A stretch of DNA of 23,819 nucleotides from T3Sed10-241 sp036796255 (lineage in GTDB: Bacteria; Bacteroidota; Bacteroidia; Flavobacteriales_D; Cryomorphaceae), in the NCBI GenBank assembly GCA_036796255.1, contig DAIRDH010000049.1, forward strand, positions 1 through 23,819, read 5' to 3'. How positions within the stretch are numbered: position 1 is the stretch's first letter; each line of letters starts with the position of its first letter. The notes under the pieces are model-generated. The model saw only the letters and a program-made list of their open reading frames with translations. It had not been told where the DNA came from and did not search any database. This document shows positions 8,565 through 14,909 of this stretch, in pieces. A program made the position numbers and the translations under genes.

Positions 8565-10100
8565 CTACATCCAATCTTCATCACTGGACTCGACGCACCA
8601 CAGCAAATAATTGTAGAGCTCCTGCGCCTCGCCTTCAGCCAAATAGCGCACAGTGCGGCCGCCAGCTGCCGTGTAGAGCTTGAGGTGGCAAAGCTTCCGC
8701 CTTCTCAGGAAATAGTTTTGCGCAATAGAGACCGATTGCAATTTGTGCAAGGGCATGACCATCCTTTCGGGAAATATCCATCCTTTACGCACCAGCAGAT
8801 AGTTTCGGTCAAAACTAAGCGCAACCATGAGCCCGTATTGCCAGGCAAGAAAGGTTACCAATGGCAACAACAGCAATGGAAGGAGCCCGGAGAGCCCGAA
8901 GTGATACCACAATAAAGCAGCGCCGGGGATGATGATCAGCGACATCAGCATGGTATTGATGCGGGCATAGGCCGCTGCATTGGCTTTAAATCCAAACTCC
9001 GGAGCGGTATAGCCGGCGAAGATACCCTCTGCCAGCTGTAAGCTCTGGGCTACGCGCAATGCCGGAATCTCAATGCGTTGCTGCCTGCTCGCTGCGCCCA
9101 TGGGGTTGGTGGGATGCAAACGTGCGGATTCAAAACCTACCAACTTACGTAGCGGATTGGTTTCCCACTCCACAAATTGTACTTTCCTCACCGGCACGCG
9201 ATCATACTGCCGTTTGAGCAAGCCCGTTTCGATTTCCACAGCTTCAGGCTCCAATTGTGCTTTGAGCCCATAAAAGCGTGAAAACACACGAATCATAGAA
9301 ATCGCAACCGATACGAGTGCATAGATTACAAAAGCCGTAAGAGCAAATGTAAATCCACCATTGGCTACCTCAGCGGCGTATTCATCCACATAATCCTCGA
9401 GATAGCGCTCAATGTAATCCATATACTGGCTTACATAGCCAAACATGACTGCCAATGCAACAAAGCCGGTCTTCAAATGATTTTCCGTAAGGCCTACCAC
9501 TATCAGGTCGAAAATGCTCAGCTTGACCAGCACTTTCTTCTCAACTACTTTTGAACTTTCAATCTTTGGTTTATTCAGCACGTGATCTGGAGTTTCGCCT
9601 GCTTCCAAGGGCGTAGCATCAGCATCTAACTGGGCGATCGCCGCTTCTTTTTTTGCGTAAAGCAAATCCTTAAGCTCCATGGCGAGCTTGCGCTCCAATG
9701 CGGGTATCTCGAGCTCGGCAGTGGACGATCCCGCTGTATCAACTTTCAAGGCCACCAGGCCGAGAATACGCTGCACCACATTTTCAACAATTTTGATGCT
9801 CTGAATGCGGTCAGCAGGTATGACCACGCGCTCCTTGAAAATAACCCCTTTGTGAATGATCAGGTCCTCACCTTCCAATTGAAATGTGAAGTTACGGTAT
9901 TGCCAATAGGCAAAGATGGCGAGTCCCACAGCCACCGGGATGATTCCAATACCTACAGCAAGCCAGAGCTGCGGCTTGGCTGCCCCGAGAATAAAGAAAG
10001 TAAGCAGTAGGGAACCCATCGCGCGAAAATTGCGCAAGATGTAGACCACCACGCCGAGCACACTTTGACGGTTGGGTTGGGACAGGTCCAGATCAAGCAT
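8565..10100 (-). CDS. YdbT-like membrane protein with three bacterial PH domains
   Basis: This encodes 511 residues, the length usual for the YdbT family. Three DUF304/bPH2 domains alternate with hydrophobic pairs. The first (about 50-145) contains GVIFKERVVIPADRIQSIKI and ends in an acidic, non-conserved linker. The second (about 270-350) contains GLLKRQYDRVPVRKVQFVEW. The third (about 420-505) contains KGWIFPERMVMPLHKLQSVSI and LYTAAGGRTVRYL. Hydrophobic segments are near 27-65, 205-225, 245-265 and 385-420. Its ATG overlaps the end of the YdbS-like gene by 8 bp, so the two are coupled and probably form one membrane complex. The paired family is widespread and its biochemical role is unsettled. 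The last ~67 codons are duplicated at 6493-6693. Confidence 0.88.
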   Translation of the reverse strand: MLDLDLSQPNRQSVLGVVVYILRNFRAMGSLLLTFFILGAAKPQLWLAVGIGIIPVAVGLAIFAYWQYRNFTFQLEGEDLIIHKGVIFKERVVIPADRIQSIKIVENVVQRILGLVALKVDTAGSSTAELEIPALERKLAMELKDLLYAKKEAAIAQLDADATPLEAGETPDHVLNKPKIESSKVVEKKVLVKLSIFDLIVVGLTENHLKTGFVALAVMFGYVSQYMDYIERYLEDYVDEYAAEVANGGFTFALTAFVIYALVSVAISMIRVFSRFYGLKAQLEPEAVEIETGLLKRQYDRVPVRKVQFVEWETNPLRKLVGFESARLHPTNPMGAASRQQRIEIPALRVAQSLQLAEGIFAGYTAPEFGFKANAAAYARINTMLMSLIIIPGAALLWYHFGLSGLLPLLLLPLVTFLAWQYGLMVALSFDRNYLLVRKGWIFPERMVMPLHKLQSVSIAQNYFLRRRKLCHLKLYTAAGGRTVRYLAEGEAQELYNYLLWCVESSDEDWM

Positions 10101-10605
10101 AAAGCGCTGCTTTTCGGGCTATGTAATCGCGCAGCTGTGCAGCCTCATCGGCTTCAAGGCCTGGAATTGACAGGTCAGAAGTGCTGCCTCCGGCGGTGTA
10201 TACATTGAGCGTACACAGTTTAAATTTCCGCTCCAGCGGGCCCTGTGAAACCTCCGTATGCTGTATCCGGTTGAATGGAACGGTGGTTATGGAAGTGAAA
10301 ATCCAGCCTTTGCGGTAGGTCAAATCCCTTTCGCGCAAAGCGTATGACCTGCGCCAAAAACCTTTATGGATGGCTAAAAACGCGAAGGTGCCAAGTATCA
10401 GGAATGCAGGAACTCCTGCAAGGGGCCACCATTCTTGCACCACGGCAGCAAACACTGACAGCGCCAGCGCAGGGATGACCGTCCAAAACATGGCAATCAG
10501 GTTGCGGTATGTTTTGTACCGCACCGGATGCCGCTGAAATTGTACATCTTCCACCTTGGGAAGGGAATCTATCGGAACCTCCAGGTTCACCCATGCTGTT
10601 TCCAT
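10093..10605 (-). CDS. YdbS-like membrane protein with one bacterial PH domain
   Basis: This encodes 170 residues. Two hydrophobic helices (about 36-56 and 60-80: FWTVIPALALSVFAAVV, LAGVPAFLILGTFAFLAI) precede one bPH2 domain with ERDLTYRKGWIFTSITTVPFNRIQHTEVSQGPLE split over about residues 93-126, and LNVYTAGGSTSDLSIPGL. This is the layout of YdbS. It is the first gene of the pair and overlaps its YdbT-like partner by 8 bp. A promoter-like box lies almost at its start codon. It is cytoplasmic-membrane anchored; partner recognition through the PH domains is inferred. Confidence 0.87.
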   Translation of the reverse strand: METAWVNLEVPIDSLPKVEDVQFQRHPVRYKTYRNLIAMFWTVIPALALSVFAAVVQEWWPLAGVPAFLILGTFAFLAIHKGFWRRSYALRERDLTYRKGWIFTSITTVPFNRIQHTEVSQGPLERKFKLCTLNVYTAGGSTSDLSIPGLEADEAAQLRDYIARKAALYA

Positions 10606-10609
10606 GCCC

Positions 10610-10617
10610 CGAAATTA
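10610..10617 (-). promoter_or_regulatory. Candidate -7 box (TAATTTCG) for the PH-domain pair
   Basis: Minus-strand TAATTTCG lies only 4 bases before the ATG at 10605. If it is used, the transcript would be nearly leaderless, which makes either the box or the annotated start doubtful. Confidence 0.25.
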
Positions 10618-10649
10618 GGTACTATGCTTCAATTGATGTGATTTACCTT

Positions 10650-10657
10650 TAACTTTG
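10650..10657 (+). promoter_or_regulatory. -7 box (TAACTTTG) for the small membrane protein
   Basis: TAACTTTG is an exact TAnnTTTG match 17 bases before the ATG at 10675. The nearest TTG (10633-10635) is only 14 bases upstream, shorter than the consensus spacing. It lies in the divergent interval between this gene and the PH-domain pair. Confidence 0.45.
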
Positions 10658-10674
10658 TCCCAAATATCAGAGCA

Positions 10675-10863
10675 ATGAGCGGTGTAGGTACAGGACATTT
10701 TATTTTTGCGGGAATCTTTGTCCTGGTTTTTATTGCCGGTATGATTTACGCTTACCGCAAAGATTTACCCTTCCTGGGCCGGCATTACAAGAAAGTGTGG
10801 CTCATCATTCTCGGAATTTTGGTGATCTATTTCAGCATCTTCTTTCTCAACAGGATCACATGA
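10675..10863 (+). CDS. Small two-helix membrane protein
   Basis: This encodes 62 residues with two hydrophobic segments, about 8-26 (HFIFAGIFVLVFIAGMIYAY) and 41-58 (VWLIILGILVIYFSIFFL), separated by a basic stretch (RKDLPFLGRHYKK). The positive-inside rule places the loop in the cytoplasm and both ends outside. It has its own upstream -7 box and lies divergent from the PH-domain pair and ahead of fabI. I recognise no named family; the clean membrane pattern and promoter make it likely to be a real gene. Confidence 0.65.
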   Translation: MSGVGTGHFIFAGIFVLVFIAGMIYAYRKDLPFLGRHYKKVWLIILGILVIYFSIFFLNRIT

Positions 10864-10969
10864 ATAAAGTTGATAAACATATCAGATGTTGATGTCGGGC
10901 TTATTGCCAGTTATGTTTCGATACATAGAGGGCGTTCTGACCATAGCCAACACTACCCAAAAACCTTCT

Positions 10970-10977
10970 TATATTCG
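10970..10977 (+). promoter_or_regulatory. Candidate -7 box (TATATTCG) for fabI
   Basis: TATATTCG, a one-base variant of TAnnTTTG, would give a leader of about 60 bases before the ATG at 11043. No TTG is at the expected distance. Confidence 0.3.
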
Positions 10978-11042
10978 CCCCTGAATTTGTGCCGCATACC
11001 ATAATAATTGCTGCTTTCAATCAACCTTAAACCAATAGACCC

Positions 11043-11864
11043 ATGGCCCAAGACTTGCTCAAAGGAAAAGTAGGCATCATCACCGGTGCCCTCGATGAAA
11101 ACTCCATTGCTTGGAAAACAGCGCTTAAAGCCCATGAACAAGGCGCGCGCTTTGTGCTCACCAACGCCCCGCTCGCCATGCGCATGGGAGCCATCAATGA
11201 GCTGGCTAAGGCCACAGATAGTATTGTAATTCCCGCCGACGCCACTTCGGTTGAAGATATCGAAAAACTTTACACTGAAGCCAAAGCGCACCTCGGTGGC
11301 AATTTTGACTTCGTACTGCACAGCATTGGCATGAGCACCAACATTCGCAAAGGCAAGAGCTACGGCGACCTCAATTACGAGTGGGCGCTCAAAAGCTATG
11401 ACGTTTCGGCGCTCAGTTTTCACAAAATGATGCAAGTGGCCGAAAAGATGGACGTGATGAACGAGTGGGGAAGCATCCTCGGCTTGTCGTACATCGCAGC
11501 CCAAAAGGTATTCCCGTTCTACACCGACATGGCCGAGGCCAAAGCCCTTTTGGAAAATATAGCACGTGGCTATGGTTACCGCTTCGGCAAATTGAAAAAA
11601 GTGCGCGTCAATACCATTTCGCAATCACCTACCCGCACTACTGCAGGTTCAGGAATAGCCGGCTTCGACGAGTTTTTTGACGTTGCCGAAATGATGTCAC
11701 CCCTTGGCAATGCTTCCGGCGAAGCTTGTGCAGAGTACATAGTGATGATGTTTAGCGATTACACCCGTATGGTGACCATGCAAAACCTCTTCCATGATGG
11801 CGGTTACAGCTACACAGGTGTAAGCGAGGAATTGATGGAATTGGTGAAGAATAATAAAAAGTAA
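11043..11864 (+). CDS. fabI: Enoyl-[acyl-carrier-protein] reductase (NADH)
   Basis: This encodes 273 residues, close to the usual FabI length. FabI catalyses the last reduction of each fatty-acid elongation cycle, trans-2-enoyl-ACP to acyl-ACP, in the cytoplasm. The Rossmann nucleotide site starts at KGKVGIITGALDENSIAW. The FabI-type catalytic pattern is intact: Tyr150 in LSYIAA, then Tyr160 and Lys167 in FYTDMAEAKALLE, the Y-x6-K spacing of the family. VLHSIGMS and NTISQSPTRTTAGSGI match FabI signatures (HSIG; ISxGPxRTxAxSGI). It stands alone on the plus strand and meets a small outer-membrane gene tail to tail with only 30 bp between stops. FabI is strongly favoured over other short-chain dehydrogenases. 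Confidence 0.95.
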   Translation: MAQDLLKGKVGIITGALDENSIAWKTALKAHEQGARFVLTNAPLAMRMGAINELAKATDSIVIPADATSVEDIEKLYTEAKAHLGGNFDFVLHSIGMSTNIRKGKSYGDLNYEWALKSYDVSALSFHKMMQVAEKMDVMNEWGSILGLSYIAAQKVFPFYTDMAEAKALLENIARGYGYRFGKLKKVRVNTISQSPTRTTAGSGIAGFDEFFDVAEMMSPLGNASGEACAEYIVMMFSDYTRMVTMQNLFHDGGYSYTGVSEELMELVKNNKK

Positions 11865-11894
11865 GCCTGTAAGCTTTCTCAAAATACTTCTTCA

Positions 11895-12371
11895 CTAAAA
11901 CCTCCACCGCCCGGTCAATCCAAATGTTTCGGGCACTACCTCCTCAGCAGTGAAGCTTATAGCAGGCTTTAAGTCAAGGCTGAATTCCAAGGGAATTTCG
12001 CGGAAGCGGTAACCCAATGCGACAATGAGATCAATACCCACATTGAGGTGGACTTTCTCAAAACGTGGATTTTCAAAGGGGCGCCTGTTGCTACGCCGGT
12101 GAAATCCCATGTGAAAGCCGCCGCCGTAATACCAAAACCAGGTTCCTTCCGCCCCGATGGGCCTCTCCCTTTGGTAAAGTGCTGTCGCGGCCACTCCGCC
12201 CCAGCGCGCGGTGATCATCCCCTCCACGGCGTGTTTTTCATTCAGCTTTTGCCGAAAGGCTACACCACTGCCATATGCCCAGCGCAAGCCCAGGGAACGC
12301 TCTTGTGCTTCCGCAAAAAAGGAGCACCCGATGAGTGCTCCTGTGAGGATGATGTGGCGGAGGCCTTTCAT
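11895..12371 (-). CDS. Small outer-membrane beta-barrel-like protein
   Basis: This encodes 158 residues. The signal peptide MKGLRHIILTGALIGCSFFA ends near EAQ. The mature part is strand-rich with repeated glycine and aromatic residues (LGLRWAYGSGVAF, WFWYYGGGFHMGFH, VGIDLIVALGYRF) and ends in GLTGRWRF, a terminal phenylalanine as in BAM-inserted barrels. Its function is unknown. The start is 18 bp after the hppD stop, so it could be the last gene of that transcript. However, an apparent intrinsic terminator lies inside codons 11-19. LIGC within the signal also fits a lipobox, so lipoprotein processing cannot be excluded. Confidence 0.75.
   Translation of the reverse strand: MKGLRHIILTGALIGCSFFAEAQERSLGLRWAYGSGVAFRQKLNEKHAVEGMITARWGGVAATALYQRERPIGAEGTWFWYYGGGFHMGFHRRSNRRPFENPRFEKVHLNVGIDLIVALGYRFREIPLEFSLDLKPAISFTAEEVVPETFGLTGRWRF
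12315..12341 (-). terminator. Intrinsic terminator embedded in signal-peptide codons
   Basis: On the minus strand GGAGCAC (12341-12335) and GTGCTCC (12327-12321) form a perfect 7-bp stem with a 7-base loop, followed at once by six T (12320-12315). This is a textbook rho-independent layout about 50 bases after the hppD stop. The same bases encode residues 11-19 (GALIGCSFF) of the next gene. It may end hppD transcription or act as an attenuator relieved by translation. Confidence 0.65.
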
Positions 12372-12389
12372 AAAAAATTGCCTCGGGAA

Positions 12390-13532
12390 TTATAGGGTAC
12401 CCCTTGATTCCTGCTCGCGCTCAATGGCTTCGAAGAGGGCTTTGAAATTGCCTTTGCCAAAACTCTTGGCGCCTTTGCGCTGAATGATTTCGAAAAACAT
12501 CGTGGGTCGGTCAACTACCGGCTTCGTAAAAATCTGTAGCAAGTAGCCCTCGTCGTCACGGTCTATGAGGATGCCGAGATCGCGGAGCGGCTCCAGGTCT
12601 TCATCAATCTCACCTACGCGGTCGAGCACGGTGTCGTAATAAATGGCCGGCACGCGGAGAAACTCCACACCGCGGTTGCGCAAGTCGGTCACGGTCTGAA
12701 TAATGTTGTCGGTGGCCACGGCGATGTGCTGCACGCCGGCACCCTGATAAAAGTCGATGTATTCTTCGATTTGCGATTTCTTCTTGCCTTCGGCGGGCTC
12801 GTTGATGGGAAATTTGATACGGCCATTGCCATTGCTCATCACCTTGCTCATGAGGGCGGTGTACTCGGTGCTGATGTCCTTGTCGTCGAAGCTGATAAGC
12901 TGGGCAAAACCCATGACACGGGCGTAGAAGTCGACCCATTTGTTCATTTCGCCCCAGCCCACATTGCCCACCATGTGGTCAATGTACTTGAGGCCGGTAG
13001 GGCCGGGATTGTAATCGCTCTTCATAGCTTTGTAGCCAGGTAGGAAAGGGCCCTTGTAAGCGCTTCGCTCTACAAAGATGTGCACCGTTTCGCCATAGGT
13101 GTGTATGCCTGAGCGCACCACGTGGCCGTGTGCATCTTCCTCGCGGGTGGGCTTCATGAAGGAGCGTGCACCGCGGGCGGTGGTTTCTTCCCATGCCTTT
13201 GTGGCATCGTCTACCCAGAGGGCAACGACCTTCACGCCATCGCCGTGCTTCACGATGTGCTCGTTGATAGGTCCGCCCGGCTCGAGTGGTGTGGTAAGTA
13301 CTATTCTGATTTTATCTTGCTGGAGTACATAGCTCGCGCGGTCTTTGATGCCCGTCTCAAGACCGGCATAAGCCACCGTTTCAAAGCCAAAGGCCGTCTT
13401 GTAATAGTGCGCTGACTGCTTCGCATTGCCCACATATAGCTCTACATAGTCGGTGCCGTTGAGCGGCAAAAAATCTTGAGCGTCAGGAATTACTTTCTTG
13501 AGGTTGAGTGGAGAGGTGGTAGTTGATGACAT
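12390..13532 (-). CDS. hppD: 4-hydroxyphenylpyruvate dioxygenase
   Basis: This encodes 380 residues from the ATG at 13532, which matches the family length; the frame extends 31 codons further but that part resembles no HPPD N-terminus. The enzyme converts 4-hydroxyphenylpyruvate to homogentisate with O2 and Fe(II) in the cytoplasm, the second step of tyrosine breakdown. Two vicinal-oxygen-chelate halves are present. The iron ligands are visible as His186 (YIDHMVGNV), His269 (VQHIAVATDN) and Glu348 (MFFEIIQRKG). The C-terminal gating-helix region KGAKSFGKGNFKALFEAIE is intact. HmgA, the next enzyme, is encoded upstream on the same strand, with an unrelated ATPase gene between them. A terminator-like hairpin lies just past its stop, inside the following gene. 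Confidence 0.95.
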   Translation of the reverse strand: MSSTTTSPLNLKKVIPDAQDFLPLNGTDYVELYVGNAKQSAHYYKTAFGFETVAYAGLETGIKDRASYVLQQDKIRIVLTTPLEPGGPINEHIVKHGDGVKVVALWVDDATKAWEETTARGARSFMKPTREEDAHGHVVRSGIHTYGETVHIFVERSAYKGPFLPGYKAMKSDYNPGPTGLKYIDHMVGNVGWGEMNKWVDFYARVMGFAQLISFDDKDISTEYTALMSKVMSNGNGRIKFPINEPAEGKKKSQIEEYIDFYQGAGVQHIAVATDNIIQTVTDLRNRGVEFLRVPAIYYDTVLDRVGEIDEDLEPLRDLGILIDRDDEGYLLQIFTKPVVDRPTMFFEIIQRKGAKSFGKGNFKALFEAIEREQESRGTL

Positions 13533-13600
13533 AGGTGTAGGTGTTTGATGCGAAGGTACGAAATCGATGGCTTTTGCGGAAGGAAGCACCCGGCGCAGGC

Positions 13601-14794
13601 TCAATACAAAAATCCAAAAAGCCATAGGGGGATGGCATCGCCGCTGCCTATCTCGAGCTTGTCGAGCGCGCGAAAGCTGTGAGGGCCCTCCGGCAGCTGC
13701 TTGCGGCTTTTGTGAAGGCCGCCAACTTCGAAGGTATACCGACCATCGACGAGGAAATCGCCGGAGGTGGGGTGGAGTTCGAAGGTGTGGAGGTAGGCGG
13801 TTTGATTGGCAAAAAAAGTTTCCCGCTGGGTGCCTGTATCCACTTGTTTGGTCAAAAGGTGAGCGAGGTTGGTGTTCTCAAGGTAAAGCTTGTCGGGCTT
13901 TTGAAGTTGGGAAATTCCTTTGCCTGTTTTGCTCACGGGCAGCAGCAAACCCGCATCGCTGAGGTGGTGCAGATAATGGAGTAAAGTAATGCGGTTGAGG
14001 CCGATGCGCTCACTCAACTTGCTCACATTGGGCACAAATGGCGCCGACTCGGCGATGGCTTTGAGCATTTGTCTCATTTTGGCTGCAAATCCCACATCCA
14101 TCCTGCGCAACTGAGGCAGTTCTACCTCAAGCATCAGGTTGATGATGCTTTCAAGCTTGAAGCTGTAGAGGTCGAGCGATTCACGGTATATGGGGTAGTA
14201 TCCATGCTCCAGGTAGTCGCTAAAAAGTGCCAGTGGCTTTATTTTATCGCACACTTCCCTCGCCAGTTCGGTATGGCTTTTCAGCAAATGATCGAGGCCC
14301 ACAGCGGGAATGTCGAGGCCCACTTCCAGCGCGAGGTATTCCCTGAAGCTGAGGCCCTGCATGGTATATACGATGGCACGTCGGCTGAGGTCGGCCCGCG
14401 ACTGCAGAATTTCCAGCAAGGATGAACCAGTGAAAATGACCTTGAGATCCGCGTGGTCGTCGTAGATGTTTTTGAGCGACTGTGCCCAATTGGGATACTT
14501 GTGCACCTCATCAAGCAGCAACAGGCGACCGCCTTGCTTCACAAAATCATCGGCGAGTTCAGTGAGGCTGTGCTCCGCAAACCAAAAGGAATCGAGGCTT
14601 GCGTAGAGCACTTCCTTATTATAACTCAGCTGCTTGCGCGCATACTGAAGCATCAGGGTGGTTTTTCCCACGCCCCGCGCCCCCTTGATGCCGATCAATC
14701 GGTGGGGCGTGTCGAGTTTGGCCATCACCGATCGCTCAAAGTCGGACTTTAGCGCTTGCAGCCGCTGGGTATATTTTTCCCGAAGGAGCTCCAT
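13601..14794 (-). CDS. AAA-type ATPase with DUF4143 C-terminal region
   Basis: This encodes 397 residues from the ATG at 14794. An upstream ATG at 14815 would lie at or before the predicted transcript start, so the shorter form (MELLREKYTQRLQ) is preferred. The ATPase part has a P-loop GARGVGKTT (38-46), Walker B LLLLDEVHK (91-99) and sensor-like VIFTGSS. The middle region contains a likely winged helix (VSKLSERIGLNRITLLHYLHHLSDAGLLL). The DUF4143 tail has DFLVDGRYTFEVGG, reminiscent of a PD-(D/E)xK fold, and ends IPLWLFGFLY. These ATPases are common and patchily spread in bacteria; no function is firmly known. It lies between hmgA and hppD. Two strong palindromes surround its promoter, suggesting its own control, possibly autoregulation. 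Confidence 0.9.
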   Translation of the reverse strand: MELLREKYTQRLQALKSDFERSVMAKLDTPHRLIGIKGARGVGKTTLMLQYARKQLSYNKEVLYASLDSFWFAEHSLTELADDFVKQGGRLLLLDEVHKYPNWAQSLKNIYDDHADLKVIFTGSSLLEILQSRADLSRRAIVYTMQGLSFREYLALEVGLDIPAVGLDHLLKSHTELAREVCDKIKPLALFSDYLEHGYYPIYRESLDLYSFKLESIINLMLEVELPQLRRMDVGFAAKMRQMLKAIAESAPFVPNVSKLSERIGLNRITLLHYLHHLSDAGLLLPVSKTGKGISQLQKPDKLYLENTNLAHLLTKQVDTGTQRETFFANQTAYLHTFELHPTSGDFLVDGRYTFEVGGLHKSRKQLPEGPHSFRALDKLEIGSGDAIPLWLFGFLY

Positions 14795-14816
14795 TTTGTT
14801 TATCTGAGTAAACAAA
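14795..14816. promoter_or_regulatory. Palindromic operator candidate 1 (ATPase gene)
   Basis: Arms TTTGTTTA (14795-14802) and TAAACAAA (14809-14816) pair perfectly across six bases. The site overlaps the -7 box, the predicted transcript start and the last base of the ATG at 14794 side. A protein bound here would block initiation. Confidence 0.6.
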
Positions 14817-14820
14817 TATA
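14813..14820 (-). promoter_or_regulatory. -7 box (TATATTTG) of the ATPase gene
   Basis: Minus-strand TATATTTG is an exact TAnnTTTG match 18 bases before the ATG at 14794. It lies between two palindromes and overlaps the first. Its position fixes the start codon choice, because the ATG at 14815 falls within the box. Confidence 0.6.
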
Positions 14821-14825
14821 CAGGT

Positions 14826-14849
14826 TTTTGTTTATTGAAATAAACAAAA
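14826..14849. promoter_or_regulatory. Palindromic operator candidate 2 (ATPase gene)
   Basis: Arms TTTTGTTTATT (14826-14836) and AATAAACAAAA (14839-14849) are perfect inverted repeats with a 2-base centre. The core TTTGTTTA/TAAACAAA is the same as in the first palindrome. The two centres are 32 bp apart, about three helical turns, so bound dimers would face the same side. Confidence 0.6.
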
Positions 14850-14909
14850 CAGCGTTTTAATAGAGAAGGTAACGGGCTTTACCTATCGAGTAGGGGATTC
14901 TGACGGCAT

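Noticed and set aside
10953..11624. 223-residue frame antisense to fabI
   Set aside because: It is opposite an intact FabI gene and lacks any family motif.
13533..13625. Longer hppD start giving 411 residues
   Set aside because: The extra 31 residues have no HPPD similarity, and the ATG at 13532 gives the usual 380-residue length. The longer form would also overlap the ATPase stop region.
14795..14815. Upstream ATPase start (MFTQINK)
   Set aside because: Its ATG falls in the -7 box and in a palindrome, so a transcript from that promoter would start after it. The ATG at 14794 also gives the usual family N-terminus.
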